The notes: generated by a model not told the origin, from the letters alone. A DNA stretch of 64,000 bases from CAYUPI01 sp964446585 (GCA_964446585.1 CAYUPI010000005.1:129972-193971), one strand, 5' to 3'; counted from the stretch's first letter, positions 8,428-18,900 are shown. Translations and numbers: made by a program.

Positions 8428-9675
8428 CTATGTTTGGGCCAAGAGGTAAATGGCTTTCAGGTACTCAGCCTCGGGTAAGTTTGCCGGATGATCGGGAGGG
8501 TGTCGGGTCGTCTCCAACTCCTTGAATACACGGCCACTCCTCGCAACCGTGTGCCGAACAACGCCAAAGAATTCCTCGGCCGTCACATGCGCGGAACAAG
8601 AGCAGGCCAGGAGGATTCCTTCCGGCCTCAAATGCGAAATCGCCGCTAAAGCCAGTCGCCCGTAAGCGCGGAGCGCCGGGTGGCGTTCCGATTCTCGCCG
8701 GGCAAGTGACGGCGGGTCGAGGATGACGAGATCAAAATTCCGACGCCGGTTGTGACTGAGCCATTCGAAGGCATCGGCTTGAATGAGCTCGTGGCGGCAG
8801 CCAGCGATGCGTGCATCTCGCCGATTGAGCGCAAAATTGCGCCGGCCAGATTCCAGGGCGTGACCGCTCAGGTCGAGGTCGGTCACCGCACGGGCGCCGC
8901 CGCGCCCCGCATAGAGCGAGAAAGCGCTGGAAAAGCTGAACGCATTGAGCACTTCGCGTCCACGCGCCAAGGCCTCAACCCGTCGCCGGTTCTCGCGTTG
9001 ATCCAGAAAAAAGCCGGTCTTCTGTCCGAGCACGACGTCCGCCTCGAAATGCAGGCCGCTTTCCTGAAAGGTGACGGGCGATTCGACTGGCGAACCGACT
9101 AGCGTTTGCCCGTCCGTGTGCCGGAAGGAATTGGCGGCGCGCGACTGAGTATTGCGGCTGAGACGCAGCACCAGCCGCTCCGGTTCCATCCGGCGGACGA
9201 TCAGCGGGACCACCTGCGCCAGGCGCGGGAGCCACGCCGCGGTGTAAAGCTTCAGGACCAGTGTCACCGTGTATCGATCGAGCACCAGGCCGGGCCAGCC
9301 GTCACTCTCACCGTGAATGCAGCGGTAGCCTGTCGTCCATTCGTCGAACATGCTTTGCCGACGCTCCAGTGCCTGGTCCAGCCGCCCGGACCACCATTTT
9401 TCATTGAGCGCCTGGTGCTTTCCCTTGTGCAGGATGCGGACACGAATAGGCGAGTCGGGATCGAACAATCCCACGGCGAGGAACTGATTTTTGCGGTCGT
9501 AAACCACCGCCAGCTCGCCGAGTTGGCCCTGTCGATTTTGTTCGCGAATGCTCTCGGCAAAAAGCCAGGGATGCCCCGAGCGCAGAGCCTTCTCCGCGGA
9601 CCCGGTCACCCGCAACCGAAGCGTCTTCCTGGCGGAGTTCGCCCGATCTACCGGATGCAGAATCGTTTGGGACAT
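8428..9675 (-). CDS. Class I rRNA methyltransferase, RlmI-like
   Basis: A 415-residue protein with an N-terminal PUA-like RNA-binding domain (around 20-100, including SGHPWLFAESI) and a C-terminal Rossmann methyltransferase domain. The SAM region has VLNAFSFSSAFSLYAGRGGA and the catalytic segment LVILDPPSLA. The CSCSAHVT segment supplies the cysteines expected of an RNA m5C methyltransferase. E. coli RlmI modifies C1962 of 23S rRNA; the same target is inferred here. The gene is divergent from the NDH-2 gene, 66 bases away, so the two promoters share that spacer. Confidence 0.87.
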   Translation of the reverse strand: MSQTILHPVDRANSARKTLRLRVTGSAEKALRSGHPWLFAESIREQNRQGQLGELAVVYDRKNQFLAVGLFDPDSPIRVRILHKGKHQALNEKWWSGRLDQALERRQSMFDEWTTGYRCIHGESDGWPGLVLDRYTVTLVLKLYTAAWLPRLAQVVPLIVRRMEPERLVLRLSRNTQSRAANSFRHTDGQTLVGSPVESPVTFQESGLHFEADVVLGQKTGFFLDQRENRRRVEALARGREVLNAFSFSSAFSLYAGRGGARAVTDLDLSGHALESGRRNFALNRRDARIAGCRHELIQADAFEWLSHNRRRNFDLVILDPPSLARRESERHPALRAYGRLALAAISHLRPEGILLACSCSAHVTAEEFFGVVRHTVARSGRVFKELETTRHPPDHPANLPEAEYLKAIYLLAQT

Positions 9676-9741
9676 CGCAACTTGCCGCGTTCAGGATTTA
9701 CGATAGAGTCTTCCGAATGTTCCCGCGTAGCTGAGGGTATC

Positions 9742-11013
9742 ATGGTAACGAGCAACCTGATTCATGTGGTTGTCCTCGGCGCGGGCTTCGGCGGCCTGAC
9801 GTTTTGTCAGAGTTTCCGCCATCCGCGCGCGCGGGTGACGGTGATTGATCGCACGAATCATTATCTGTTTCAACCACTGCTCTACCAGGTAGCTGCCGCC
9901 GGCCTGGCCGCGCCCGACATCGCTCAGCCGGTCCGAGGTATTCTTTCCAACCGGCCAGATATCACCGTGTTGCTTGCTCACGTCACCGGCTTCGATCTCA
10001 GCCGGCGTCACGTCCTCCTGGAAGAGGGCACGACGGGATACGATTACCTGGTGCTCGCGCTGGGCAGTCGCACCAGTTATTTCGACCACCCGGAATGGGA
10101 GCAATTTGCGCCCGGGCTGAAAACGATTGACGAAGCATTGCGGATTCGCAGCCGGGTATTACTGGCGTTCGAAAAAGCGGAAGCAGCCATCGACTCGGCC
10201 GAGCGCGAACGGCTGATGACGCTCGTCATTGTCGGCGGCGGCCCCACGGGAGTCGAGCTCGCGGGTGCATTCGCGGAACTGGCGCGCACCGTGCTGAAAC
10301 GCGATTTCCGCAGGATCGATCCCACCAAAGCGCGCATCATTCTGTTGGAGGCGGCGCCGAACGTACTGTCGCATTTTCCGAGCGACCTCAGCCAAAGCGC
10401 CAAGCGCCAACTGGAACGTCTAGGCGTCCAGGTCCGGACCTCGACGCGAGTGCATGCGCTGCGCGAAAAGGAAGTGGAGCTGGAGGGCGGCGAGATCATT
10501 CGCGCCGAGAACATCCTCTGGGCGGCGGGCGTTTCCGCCTCGCCGCTGACGGCCAAACTGGGTGTGGAGCTGGATCGCGCCGGGCGCGTCAAAGTCAATC
10601 CAGACTTGAGTTTGCCCGGTCACCCGGAAGTGCTGGCCATCGGTGACATGGCGCTGGTGCTTGGGGAGAACGGCAAACCCGTGCCCGGCGTTTCGCCCGC
10701 GGCGATGCAGATGGCACGTCATGCAGCGCGTATTATCGTCAGTGAACTGAATTCAGGCGCTGGACGAACTCCACGCCCGGCTTTTCGATATTGGGACCGC
10801 GGGACCATGGCCACCATCGGCCGCACGGCCGCCGTGGCCTGGATTGGCAAGCTCAAGTTTTCCGGCTTGATCGCCTGGTTGGCCTGGCTGTTCATCCATT
10901 TGATTTTTCTGATCGGCTTTCGCAACAAGGTGTCCGTCTTGTTGCAGTGGGCCTACTCCTATTTTGCTTACAAACGCAGCGCCCGAATTATCACCGGACT
11001 ACCCCCGGGTTGA
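9742..11013 (+). CDS. ndh: Type II NADH:quinone oxidoreductase
   Basis: A 423-residue single-subunit NADH dehydrogenase that passes electrons to quinone without proton pumping. The FAD-binding segment GAGFGGLTFC lies at the N-terminus, the NADH-binding segment VGGGPTGVELAGAFAEL mid-protein, and AIGDMALV near the C-terminus. The C-terminus has a hydrophobic stretch and an amphipathic, basic end (LLQWAYSYFAYKRSARI) for membrane attachment. I chose ATG 9742 because the frame upstream is antisense to the methyltransferase gene and lacks family similarity. A repeat starts at the stop codon. Confidence 0.92.
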   Translation: MVTSNLIHVVVLGAGFGGLTFCQSFRHPRARVTVIDRTNHYLFQPLLYQVAAAGLAAPDIAQPVRGILSNRPDITVLLAHVTGFDLSRRHVLLEEGTTGYDYLVLALGSRTSYFDHPEWEQFAPGLKTIDEALRIRSRVLLAFEKAEAAIDSAERERLMTLVIVGGGPTGVELAGAFAELARTVLKRDFRRIDPTKARIILLEAAPNVLSHFPSDLSQSAKRQLERLGVQVRTSTRVHALREKEVELEGGEIIRAENILWAAGVSASPLTAKLGVELDRAGRVKVNPDLSLPGHPEVLAIGDMALVLGENGKPVPGVSPAAMQMARHAARIIVSELNSGAGRTPRPAFRYWDRGTMATIGRTAAVAWIGKLKFSGLIAWLAWLFIHLIFLIGFRNKVSVLLQWAYSYFAYKRSARIITGLPPG

Positions 11014-11572
11014 ATTTTGGATTTTAGATTTTGGATTTTGGATTAGTTCGCTCCTGAGCACGAAGGGTCTTGATGGAGGCCACTGTCATGGCGAGTATTT
11101 CGTTCGCTTCGTCAATGATCGCCGCGACCCTGCTCACGGCAACCTTAGTTGCGTCCACAAGCATTTCCAGCCAGAATCCCGTTTCCTCTGCCTCCTCTTC
11201 CACAGTGCCCAATTTGGAGATCAAGTCCGCCTTCGATTTGGCTCGGCAGGCCGCTCGATAGTTTGACGCGACAGAGGTCCCCGCGCGCGCCAATTGGCCT
11301 GTAAGGATATCGGTCGTTCTCCCACGGGGCAATTCGTCCACGATACGAATGACTTCCAGCGCCAGGTTCTTGGTTCGATCTTTGAATTGTTGTTCATTCA
11401 TAAGGTTCGCAATCCTGCCGAGCGTGAATCCAAGTGAAATTCTCAACGCCAAGCCTGGCGGTGTATCCGCAGTGAACTCAGCGATTCACGTCAAACCAAC
11501 GGTCGTCCCCGCTTACGGCTGAGACGCTCGTGGGCACAGCAATCCAAAATCCAAAATCTAAAATCCAAAATT
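11013..11572. mobile_element. Candidate small element with perfect 32-bp inverted ends
   Basis: Bases 11013-11044 and 11541-11572 are exact reverse complements over 32 bp. Both carry the same internal variant (TTTTAGA among TTTTGGA words). They enclose 496 bp holding one four-helix-bundle gene, whose stop codon lies in the left repeat. No transposase is present and I see no obvious target-site duplication (GGGTTG on the left, GGACGG on the right). A non-autonomous mobile unit is one reading; two copies of a spreading word array placed in opposite directions is another. Confidence 0.5.
11024..11401 (-). CDS. Four-helix-bundle (23S rRNA IVP-like) protein
   Basis: A 125-residue single-domain member of the family found duplicated at 5439-6176. 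It begins MNEQQFKDRTKNLALEVIRI and contains ARAGTSVASNYRAACRAKS, DLISKLGTVEEEAEETGFWL and EANEILAMTVASIKTLR. I chose this start over one 51 bases upstream because family members begin near a K/RTKxLALxxI segment. The last residues NPKSKI and the stop codon are encoded by the TTTTGGA repeat. It stands between convergent neighbours (ndh, zwf) inside the perfect inverted repeats. Function is unknown. Confidence 0.85.
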   Translation of the reverse strand: MNEQQFKDRTKNLALEVIRIVDELPRGRTTDILTGQLARAGTSVASNYRAACRAKSKADLISKLGTVEEEAEETGFWLEMLVDATKVAVSRVAAIIDEANEILAMTVASIKTLRAQERTNPKSKI

Positions 11573-11584
11573 GGACGGGGGGGG

Positions 11585-13144
11585 TTACTTGATCACCACC
11601 GGCTCACGCCAGGTGTGACCACTCTGCGCAAGCAAATCATCCGCCGCCATCGGCCCCCAGGTGCCAGCCGCATAAAATTCCCGGTTCGAGAGTGGCTTGC
11701 CCTCCCAGGCGCCGCGGATCTCATCGACAAATTTCCAGGCCGTTTCGACCTCGTCGCGCCGGATGAACAGCGTCGCATCGCCCGCCATTGCCTCGAGCAG
11801 CAACCGCTCGTAGGCCTCGGGCGTATAGGCGCCGAATTCCGAATCGTAGCTGAAATGCATGCGCACCGGCCGCACCCCCAGACTGAGCCCCGGGACCTTG
11901 CCGTTAAACCGCAGCGAGATGCCTTCGTTGGGCTGGAGTCGAAGAGTGAGCGCGTTGGAGTCGAGCTTCTGTCCGCACTGCGCCGCAAAAAGTACGTGGG
12001 GAGTGGGTCGAAACTGGATGCGCACCTCGCTCGCGCTCGCCGGAAGGCTTTTGCCCGTCCGCAAAAAAAACGGCACGCCGGACCAACGCCAATTATCGAT
12101 GAACAACTTCAGAGCCACATAGGTCTCGACATTAGAATCGGGCTTGACCTTGGGCTCCTGGCGATATCCCGGACGCGATTCGCTGTCCACCACTCCCGCG
12201 AAATATTGGCCGCGCACCACCTGGCGTTCGACGTCCTCTGGTGTCATCGGCCGGATCGATTTGAGGAGCTTGACTTTCTCGTCACGGATTGGTTCGGCCT
12301 CGAGCGAAACGGGCGGCTCCATTGCGATCAGGGAGAGCACCTGCAAGAGATGGTTTTGCACCATATCACGCAGCGCGCCCGCCTCCTCGTAGTAACCGCC
12401 GCGCTGGTCCACGCCGAGCATTTCACTGACCGTGACCTGGACGTGGTCGATGGAATCTCGGTTCCAGAGCCGCTCGAAAATTGAGTTGGAAAAACGGAAC
12501 ATCAAAATGTTCTGGACCGTCTCTTTGCCCAGGTAATGGTCGATGCGGAAGACCTGCTGTTCGCGCGCATAGCGGGTAAGCTCGGCGTTGAGACGGCGGG
12601 CGGATTCAAGGTCGTGACCGAAGGGTTTCTCGACCACAATCCGTTGCCAGCCGGGTTCACCGTCTTTGTGCAGCAGACCAGCCTGGTGGAGTTGTTCCAC
12701 TGCTTCGCCGAACTGGCTCGGCGAAGTGGCCAGGTAAAAAAGCAGGTTTTGGCGCAGCGAAGGTTTGCCGAATGAAGCCAGTTGCCGTTCCAATTTCGGG
12801 TACGCCTCCCGCTCGGAAATGTCACCCTGGCAATAGGTGATGTGCTGCGAAAAATCCGACCAGACATTCTCGTCCACGGGTTTTGTCCTCGAAAACTCCT
12901 CCAGCGCCTGTCGCAGCTCCTTTCGCCATGACTCATCGGTCTTTTCGCGGCGCGCAAACCCAAGGAGGCGGAAATCTTCGGGCATCTGCTTCTGCTTATG
13001 AAGCTGATAAAACGCGGGAATGAGCTTGCGCGCCGTCAAATCTCCGCTGGCGCCGAAAATAACAACGGCACAGGGTTCGACTGGTTTGCGCGCCTCACCC
13101 AGCAGGAAAGTGCTGGTAGCAGCGGACGGAGTCGTTTGGTTCAC
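11585..13144 (-). CDS. zwf: Glucose-6-phosphate 1-dehydrogenase
   Basis: A 519-residue enzyme that oxidises glucose-6-phosphate with NADP+ (or NAD+) at the head of the pentose-phosphate pathway. The nucleotide-binding segment VIFGASGDLTARKLIPAF lies near the N-terminus, and the catalytic RIDHYLGKETVQN near residue 200. The C-terminal substrate and tetramer domain is complete (PEAYERLLLEAMAGDATLFIRRDE). The start is GTG at 13144. The stop is followed by a run of G and then the inverted repeat of the four-helix-bundle unit. No pgl or gnd gene is adjacent. Confidence 0.96.
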   Translation of the reverse strand: MNQTTPSAATSTFLLGEARKPVEPCAVVIFGASGDLTARKLIPAFYQLHKQKQMPEDFRLLGFARREKTDESWRKELRQALEEFSRTKPVDENVWSDFSQHITYCQGDISEREAYPKLERQLASFGKPSLRQNLLFYLATSPSQFGEAVEQLHQAGLLHKDGEPGWQRIVVEKPFGHDLESARRLNAELTRYAREQQVFRIDHYLGKETVQNILMFRFSNSIFERLWNRDSIDHVQVTVSEMLGVDQRGGYYEEAGALRDMVQNHLLQVLSLIAMEPPVSLEAEPIRDEKVKLLKSIRPMTPEDVERQVVRGQYFAGVVDSESRPGYRQEPKVKPDSNVETYVALKLFIDNWRWSGVPFFLRTGKSLPASASEVRIQFRPTPHVLFAAQCGQKLDSNALTLRLQPNEGISLRFNGKVPGLSLGVRPVRMHFSYDSEFGAYTPEAYERLLLEAMAGDATLFIRRDEVETAWKFVDEIRGAWEGKPLSNREFYAAGTWGPMAADDLLAQSGHTWREPVVIK

Positions 13145-13215
13145 GGCGAAACGATGCGTGACCTAAGGCTGAATTTCAACATCCGATGGACGGCAACCAG
13201 CCGTGTTGTAAAATT

Positions 13216-13295
13216 GTAGGAGCCGACGTCAGGAGGCCCTGAACAAATTTGGATTTTGGATTATTCGGTCAGAGCCTCCTAACGTCGGCTCCTAC
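13216..13295. repeat. GTAGGAGCCGACGT hairpin element, copy 1
   Basis: Arms 13216-13237 and 13274-13295 are 22 bases long and complementary with one mismatch. They start GTAGGAGCCGACGTCAGG and end ACGTCGGCTCCTAC. The loop contains the word ATTTTGGATT of the other repeat family. It lies between the start of zwf and the 3' end of the sigma-factor gene. Further copies are in putA (17299) and after glnE (58241), with a likely half copy at 61369. Confidence 0.85.
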
Positions 13296-13321
13296 ACTTC
13301 GAGGAGTTTTTCGGACGCGCT

Positions 13322-15154
13322 TTAGGCGGCCTCTTCTTCGGTGTCGAGGAATCCCTGCAGATGGCGGACGCGGGTCGGATGGCGCAATTTGCGCAGCGCT
13401 TTGGCTTCGATCTGGCGAATCCGCTCACGGGTGACATTATACATCTTGCCGATTTCTTCCAGCGTGCGCTCGTAGCCGTCCACGAGGCCGAAACGCATCT
13501 CCAGAATCTTCCGCTCACGCTCGGTCAAGCTTGTGAGCACGTCGCCTAGCTTCTCCTTGAGCAAGCTGTAGCTGGTGACTTCGGAAGGGTTCTCCGCCGT
13601 CTTGTCTTCGATAAAATCACCGACGCTTACATCGCCATCGTCGCCAACCGGCGCATGCAGCGAAATCGGTTGCTGCGCCATTTTGAGCAGCGAGTTGATC
13701 CGCGCGACCGGCATGTGCATCTCATCGGCAATTTCTTCGGGCGTGGCTTCACGGCCCAGCTCCTGGGTGAGCTGTTTCTGCGCGCGCCACAATTTGTTCA
13801 TGATTTCGATCATGTGCACCGGGATGCGAATCGTTCGGGCCTGATCGGCGATCGAGCGCGTGATGGCCTGGCGAATCCACCAAATGGCGTAGGTGGAAAA
13901 CTTGTAACCGCGGCGATACTCGAACTTCTCGACGCCCTTCATCAATCCGATGTTGCCTTCCTGGATCAAGTCGAGGAAGGACTGCCCGCGATTGGTATAT
14001 TTTTTGGCCACCGACACTACCAGGCGCAAATTGGCTTCCGCCATGTGGGTTTTGGCCTGGTGCGCCCGGTCCGCCGCGCGTTTTAGCTGGTCGAAGGTCT
14101 TGCTGAATTCCTGATGCGGAATGCGCACGAACTGTTCGAGCGCGCGGACCTTGGCCCGTTCGCTCTGCAGTACGGACTGTTGTTCGGCCGATTTTCGGCG
14201 CGCCTCCATATCTTGAATGGTCCGGAGGCTGGCTTTGCACTTCTCATGGACATTGCCGGCCACAACAATCATGTCCTCCAGGACGCGCTGCTTGTAAAAG
14301 AATTTTGGGTAAGCGCTCTGAAGCCGCCGGTCCAGCTTGCGAAACTCCGTGAACAGTTTCTGGCGCCGGCCCACTGTAGCAGCCTTTTGCCAGGCCAGAA
14401 ATTTGCTGTCCACTGCAGCGTCGAGGGTTCGAATTTTCTTGATCAAGCTGCGAAGCTCCCGGAGGTGGCCTTCGCGATTGGCGACTTTCTTGTCCACGAC
14501 GACGCGGTCAAAACGTTCTTTGGGCGGCTCGGAAAGCAGCTTCTCAGCGATGGCAATGTGCTCTTTGGCGGTGAAGCCCAGGCTGTACACCAGGCTTCGC
14601 ATTTCGGCCTCGGCAGCTTCGATGCGCTTGCAAATCTCAACCTCCTGTTCCCGCGTCAGCAGCGGCACCTTGCCCATCTGATTCATGTACATCCGGACCG
14701 GATCGTCCAGAACTTCCAGCCGGTGATCTTCCTCTTCTTCAGGCTCCGCCGGTTTGGCGCGCTCGACTTCGGCGTGATCGACGATCTCGACGTCAAGACT
14801 GCGAAGTTTGGTATAAAGCTCGTCGAGATCCTCCGGCGACATGCCCTCGGGCAGAATGTCGTTGATATCGTCGTAGGTGACGTGGCCATGTTCATGGGCC
14901 AAATGCACCAACGTCTTGATAGTCTCGGTCAGGTCTGGCGCAGCCGAACCAGTCCGGTTGCCTGTCGGCGCGCCGGCGTGGGTATGCTTGGCGGGCAGGG
15001 AGCTATGGGCTTTGGCTGAACCATTGCGTGCTTGCTCAGAGCGCAAAGCACTATGCGCCTTCGGGGAAATGACAAATCGGCGTCGATTTCTGCTGGCTCT
15101 GGCACTTGCTCCGCGCGCGCCTGCTCCGCTGGGATGGACCGCGCCGTTTGTCAT
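13322..15154 (-). CDS. rpoD: Primary RNA polymerase sigma factor (sigma-70, RpoD)
   Basis: A 610-residue primary sigma factor. Region 1.1 is recognisable (LVHLAHEHGHVTYDDINDIL). Region 1.2 includes DPVRMYMNQMGKVPLLTREQEVEICKRIE, followed by a non-conserved region. Region 2 has LRLVVSVAKKYTNRGQSFLDLIQEGNIGLMKGVEKFEYRRGYKFSTYAIWW and region 4 has TLEEIGKMYNVTRERIRQIEAKALRKLRHP. I prefer the ATG at 15154 to one 24 bases upstream because AGGAAAG precedes it at good spacing. It recognises -35/-10 promoters of housekeeping genes. The hairpin at 13216-13295 lies just past its stop and could end its transcript. Confidence 0.96.
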   Translation of the reverse strand: MTNGAVHPSGAGARGASARASRNRRRFVISPKAHSALRSEQARNGSAKAHSSLPAKHTHAGAPTGNRTGSAAPDLTETIKTLVHLAHEHGHVTYDDINDILPEGMSPEDLDELYTKLRSLDVEIVDHAEVERAKPAEPEEEEDHRLEVLDDPVRMYMNQMGKVPLLTREQEVEICKRIEAAEAEMRSLVYSLGFTAKEHIAIAEKLLSEPPKERFDRVVVDKKVANREGHLRELRSLIKKIRTLDAAVDSKFLAWQKAATVGRRQKLFTEFRKLDRRLQSAYPKFFYKQRVLEDMIVVAGNVHEKCKASLRTIQDMEARRKSAEQQSVLQSERAKVRALEQFVRIPHQEFSKTFDQLKRAADRAHQAKTHMAEANLRLVVSVAKKYTNRGQSFLDLIQEGNIGLMKGVEKFEYRRGYKFSTYAIWWIRQAITRSIADQARTIRIPVHMIEIMNKLWRAQKQLTQELGREATPEEIADEMHMPVARINSLLKMAQQPISLHAPVGDDGDVSVGDFIEDKTAENPSEVTSYSLLKEKLGDVLTSLTERERKILEMRFGLVDGYERTLEEIGKMYNVTRERIRQIEAKALRKLRHPTRVRHLQGFLDTEEEAA

Positions 15155-15912
15155 CTTACTCGCTTTCCTGTTCAGCATAAATAATCAGACGCGGACCGCC
15201 CATTTTGGTTCAGAAATTTCTGCAAGCAAATTGCTTACAGCCGATTCACCGCTCTCGTGGGCTCAGAATTGACTACTCGCAGCAGAGGCTTGGAGATGCA
15301 ACCGGCAGAACCTGGAACACTGACGCCCGCGCACCCTACAATATTCTACAATCCGGTCACTTTTTCAAAAATATTGCTCCCGAAGACGCCCTTGCCCTGC
15401 TGAGTTTCGGCCCAAATGGACCTCACGAGTCGGGTATTTCGCCACACATACTTACGCATTTCAAGCATAAAAAGCAATTAATGCTTATATTAAGTCGTAT
15501 TAGTCAGGTTAAAGCATCTCGGCGCAATCGAAGTTAATATACGTAACTAATTGTGGATGTGATATTTACGTTGAAACAAGTGGTGCTGGCACGTGGTTTG
15601 ACCGGAGCTTGTGGATTGATTAATTAGGCGGGTTTCGTGCGCGAAAAGACCCATCCGCCAAACCCGGGGTGACCATTAGCGTTAACGGGGATCAATCCAC
15701 ACCATTAAGTGCCAAAGTCAAGTTCTCACCATTCCAAGGCCTGCCACGGCGATGGCAAAACTCCAGAACGGCTGTTTTGCGACATCGGCCGCAACTAGCA
15801 GTGGCGGAATTCCACAAACCCTGGGCTCTGGCGACTTGTCAACGAGTGCCGTACCACCAGTCGCGGCGGCTTGCATCGGTCAGAGAAATGGCGGACTCTC
15901 CTCTTGCAGGCT
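15155..15912. other. Long AT-richer intergenic region between divergent rpoD and putA
   Basis: I see no gene here. The stretch 15440-15620 is clearly more AT-rich than its surroundings and must hold the promoters of the leftward sigma-factor gene and probably the rightward putA. At 15628-15665 a possible small hairpin (CGGGTTT with AAACCCG) occurs. Open frames in the region lack family features and ribosome sites. A small RNA cannot be excluded. Confidence 0.45.
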
Positions 15913-18900
15913 ATGGCATCGACCACCCTCGAAAAGAGTCCAGCTAAACCCCAACAACCTGAGATCGAATCCCGCATTCACGAACACGGGGAAAGGATAT
16001 TCGCCCTGATAGACGAGGCCGGAGCACCCTCTCTTTTCAGCAAGAAAGGATTTTACGGGACGCTGATGGAGTGGGCGATGAAAGACGAGCACTTTAAGAC
16101 CCAGCTCTTTCGGTTTGTCGATGTTCTGCCCACGCTGACCTCCGCGAGCGAGATCTCGCGGCACCTGAAGGAGTATCTCGGGGACGAGCAATTGAATTTA
16201 TCTGCGGGCCTGCGCCTGGGATTGAAGGCGGCCGGGGGCGCATCGTGGCTCTTCGGCGCCGGGCTCAAGAGCCAGGTCACTGGCTTGGCGCGGCAGTTCA
16301 TGCTCGGAAATGACGAGAAAGAAATCGTGACAGCGCTGCGCCAGGCGCACGAGCAAGGAAGCGCTTTTACAGTGGATATCCTGGGTGAAGCGGTCGTGAG
16401 CGAAACGGAGGCCGATCAATACGCGCAGCGGTATCTCACCTTGATGGATTTGCTCGGGAAGCAAATCGCGCGATGGCGGCACCCGTGCGCCAGCAACGAC
16501 GCCCCTAACGGCCCTGTGCCGCCATTGAATGTTTCGGTCAAGATCTCCGCGCTTTATTCCCAGGTCCATCCGACCGATCCGGACACGGCCATCGAGCGGA
16601 TTTCGGCGCGCCTCCGTCCGATTCTACAGCGGGCCAAGGAGCTCGGTGCTTTCATCAACTTCGACATGGAAAGTTACGCGCTCAAGGAGGTGACGCTGCG
16701 GCTGTTCCGCGAGATTTTCGCGGAACCGGAATTTGCCGCCGAGCCGGCCTGCGGCCTGGCTCTGCAAGCGTATCTAAAGGACTGCGAAGCCGACCTGGAC
16801 GGGATCATCCAGTGGGCGCGCGAGCAGCGACGGCGCATAACCGTGCGGCTGGTCAAAGGAGCTTATTGGGATTACGAAACGATCATTGCGCAGCAGCGGC
16901 ATTGGCCGTCGCCGGTGTTCGCTCACAAGGCGGAGACGGATGCCACGTTCGAGCGGGTCTCCCTGACGCTGCTCGAGAACACAGACGTGGTGGACGCAGC
17001 CTTCGGGACACACAACGTGCGCAGCGTCGCCTGCGTGCTGGCCCAGGCGGAGCGGCTCGGCATCGACCGGCGCGAGTTCGAGTTCCAAATGCTCTACGGT
17101 ATGGCTGACCCGATCAAAGCGGCGGTCCGACAACTCGGTTGCCGATTGCGGGAATACTGCCCCGTGGGCGAGCTGCTTCCGGGAATGGCTTATCTGGTGC
17201 GGCGGCTCCTGGAAAACACGTCGAATGAAGGCTTCCTCGCCAACAAATTCGCCAAAGGCGCCAGCCGCGATGAGCTGTTAAAAGATCCATCCGAATTTGT
17301 AGGAGCCGACGTGAGAAGTCTCGCTCCGACAAGTTCTGATTCAGAGCCTGCTCACGTCGGCTCCTACACGGAGCGGCGCTTTGGCAACGAGCCCCCGACC
17401 GACTTCAACATCCCTGCCGAGCGTGAGAGAATGGCGCGTGCGATCAGTGAGCAGCGGCAGAAACTTGGCCGGCGCCACCCGCTGATAATCAACAACCGAC
17501 CGGTCTCGACTTCCGAATGGCTGCCTTCGCTCAATCCGGCTAATCAGAATGAAGTGGTCGGTTATGCGGCGCAGGCGAGTGTCGCCGAGGCGGAGGCCGC
17601 TCTGGCCGCCGCCCGCGCCGCCCAGCCGAAGTGGGCCCGTATGCCGGCGCTGGACCGTGCCGCGCTTTTGGAAAAGACAGCCGCCTTGATGCGGCGCGAT
17701 AAAGCGGCTCTCTCGGTCGTGGAAATCCTTGAAGCCGGCAAGAACTGGCAGGAAGCCGATGCGGACGTGGCCGAGGCAATTGACTTCTGCAACTTTTACG
17801 CATCTGTCATGCGCGATTTGAACCATCCGCAGCGCACACAAGCCGTCGCTGGGGAAAGCAACGTGCAGCAATGGTGGCCGCGCGGCGTCGGAATCATCAT
17901 CGCGCCGTGGAATTTTCCGTTGGCAATCCTCACCGGCATGGCGGCGGCGGCGGTGGTAGCCGGCAACGCCGTGATCATGAAGCCATCAGATCAAACGCCG
18001 GTCATAGCCGCGCGTCTCATGGACCTATTCCTTGAGGCTGGCCTTCCGCCCGGCGTGGTCAATTTGCTCTCAGGTCCCGGTGGAAAAGTCGGCGCGCATC
18101 TCGTCTCGCATCCGGAGATTGGTTTCATTGCCTTCACCGGTTCGAAGGAAGTCGGGTTGAGAATCTGGGAAGCGACGGGCAGAACGGCGCCGGGCCAGCT
18201 CAATCTGAAAAAAGTCGTCTGTGAGATGGGCGGCAAAAACTGCGTGATCGTGGACGGCGACGCCGATTTGGATGAGGCAGTGGTGGGTTGCCTCGCGTCG
18301 GCGTTCGGATACCAGGGCCAGAAGTGTAGCGCGCTTTCGCGCCTGGTCGTGCTGGCGGATAATTACGACAAATTTCTGGAGCGGCTCGTGGCGGCTGCCG
18401 CTTCATTGCGCGTCGGCCCCTCCGAAGTTCCCGGGAACATCCTCGGCCCTGTCATCAATCGCGACGCCCAGGAACGGATCCTTGAAATCATTGAGATTGG
18501 CAAAAAAGAAGCGACCTTGGCGTGGCAAGGCGCAGTGCCGACCGACACCAATGCTTGTTATGTCCCCCCAACCATCTTCAAGGATGTGCCGCCGAACAGC
18601 CGGTTGTTCCGGGAAGAAATCTTCGGTCCGGTTTTGTCAGTGACTAAAGCCAAAGATTTCGAGCAGGCGATCGAGCTAGCCAACGATTGCGAGTTCGCGC
18701 TGACAGGCGGTTGTTACTCCCGCAGTCCGGTAAACATCGAGCGGGTGAAAGTCGAGATGGTCTGCGGCAATCTCTACATCAACCGTGGGATCACCGGTGC
18801 GCTGGTCGAACGCCAGCCTTTTGGAGGGTTCAAAATGTCCGGTGGCGGCACCAAAGCCGGCGGCCGCGAGTATCTGCAGAACTTTCTGGTTCCCCGCGTG

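Noticed and set aside
9106..9741. N-terminal extension of the NDH-2 reading frame
   Set aside because: It is antisense to the methyltransferase gene and has no family similarity; ATG 9742 begins the FAD domain.
15205..15537. Plus-strand frame of 110 codons upstream of putA
   Set aside because: No ribosome site or family features; lies in the promoter region.
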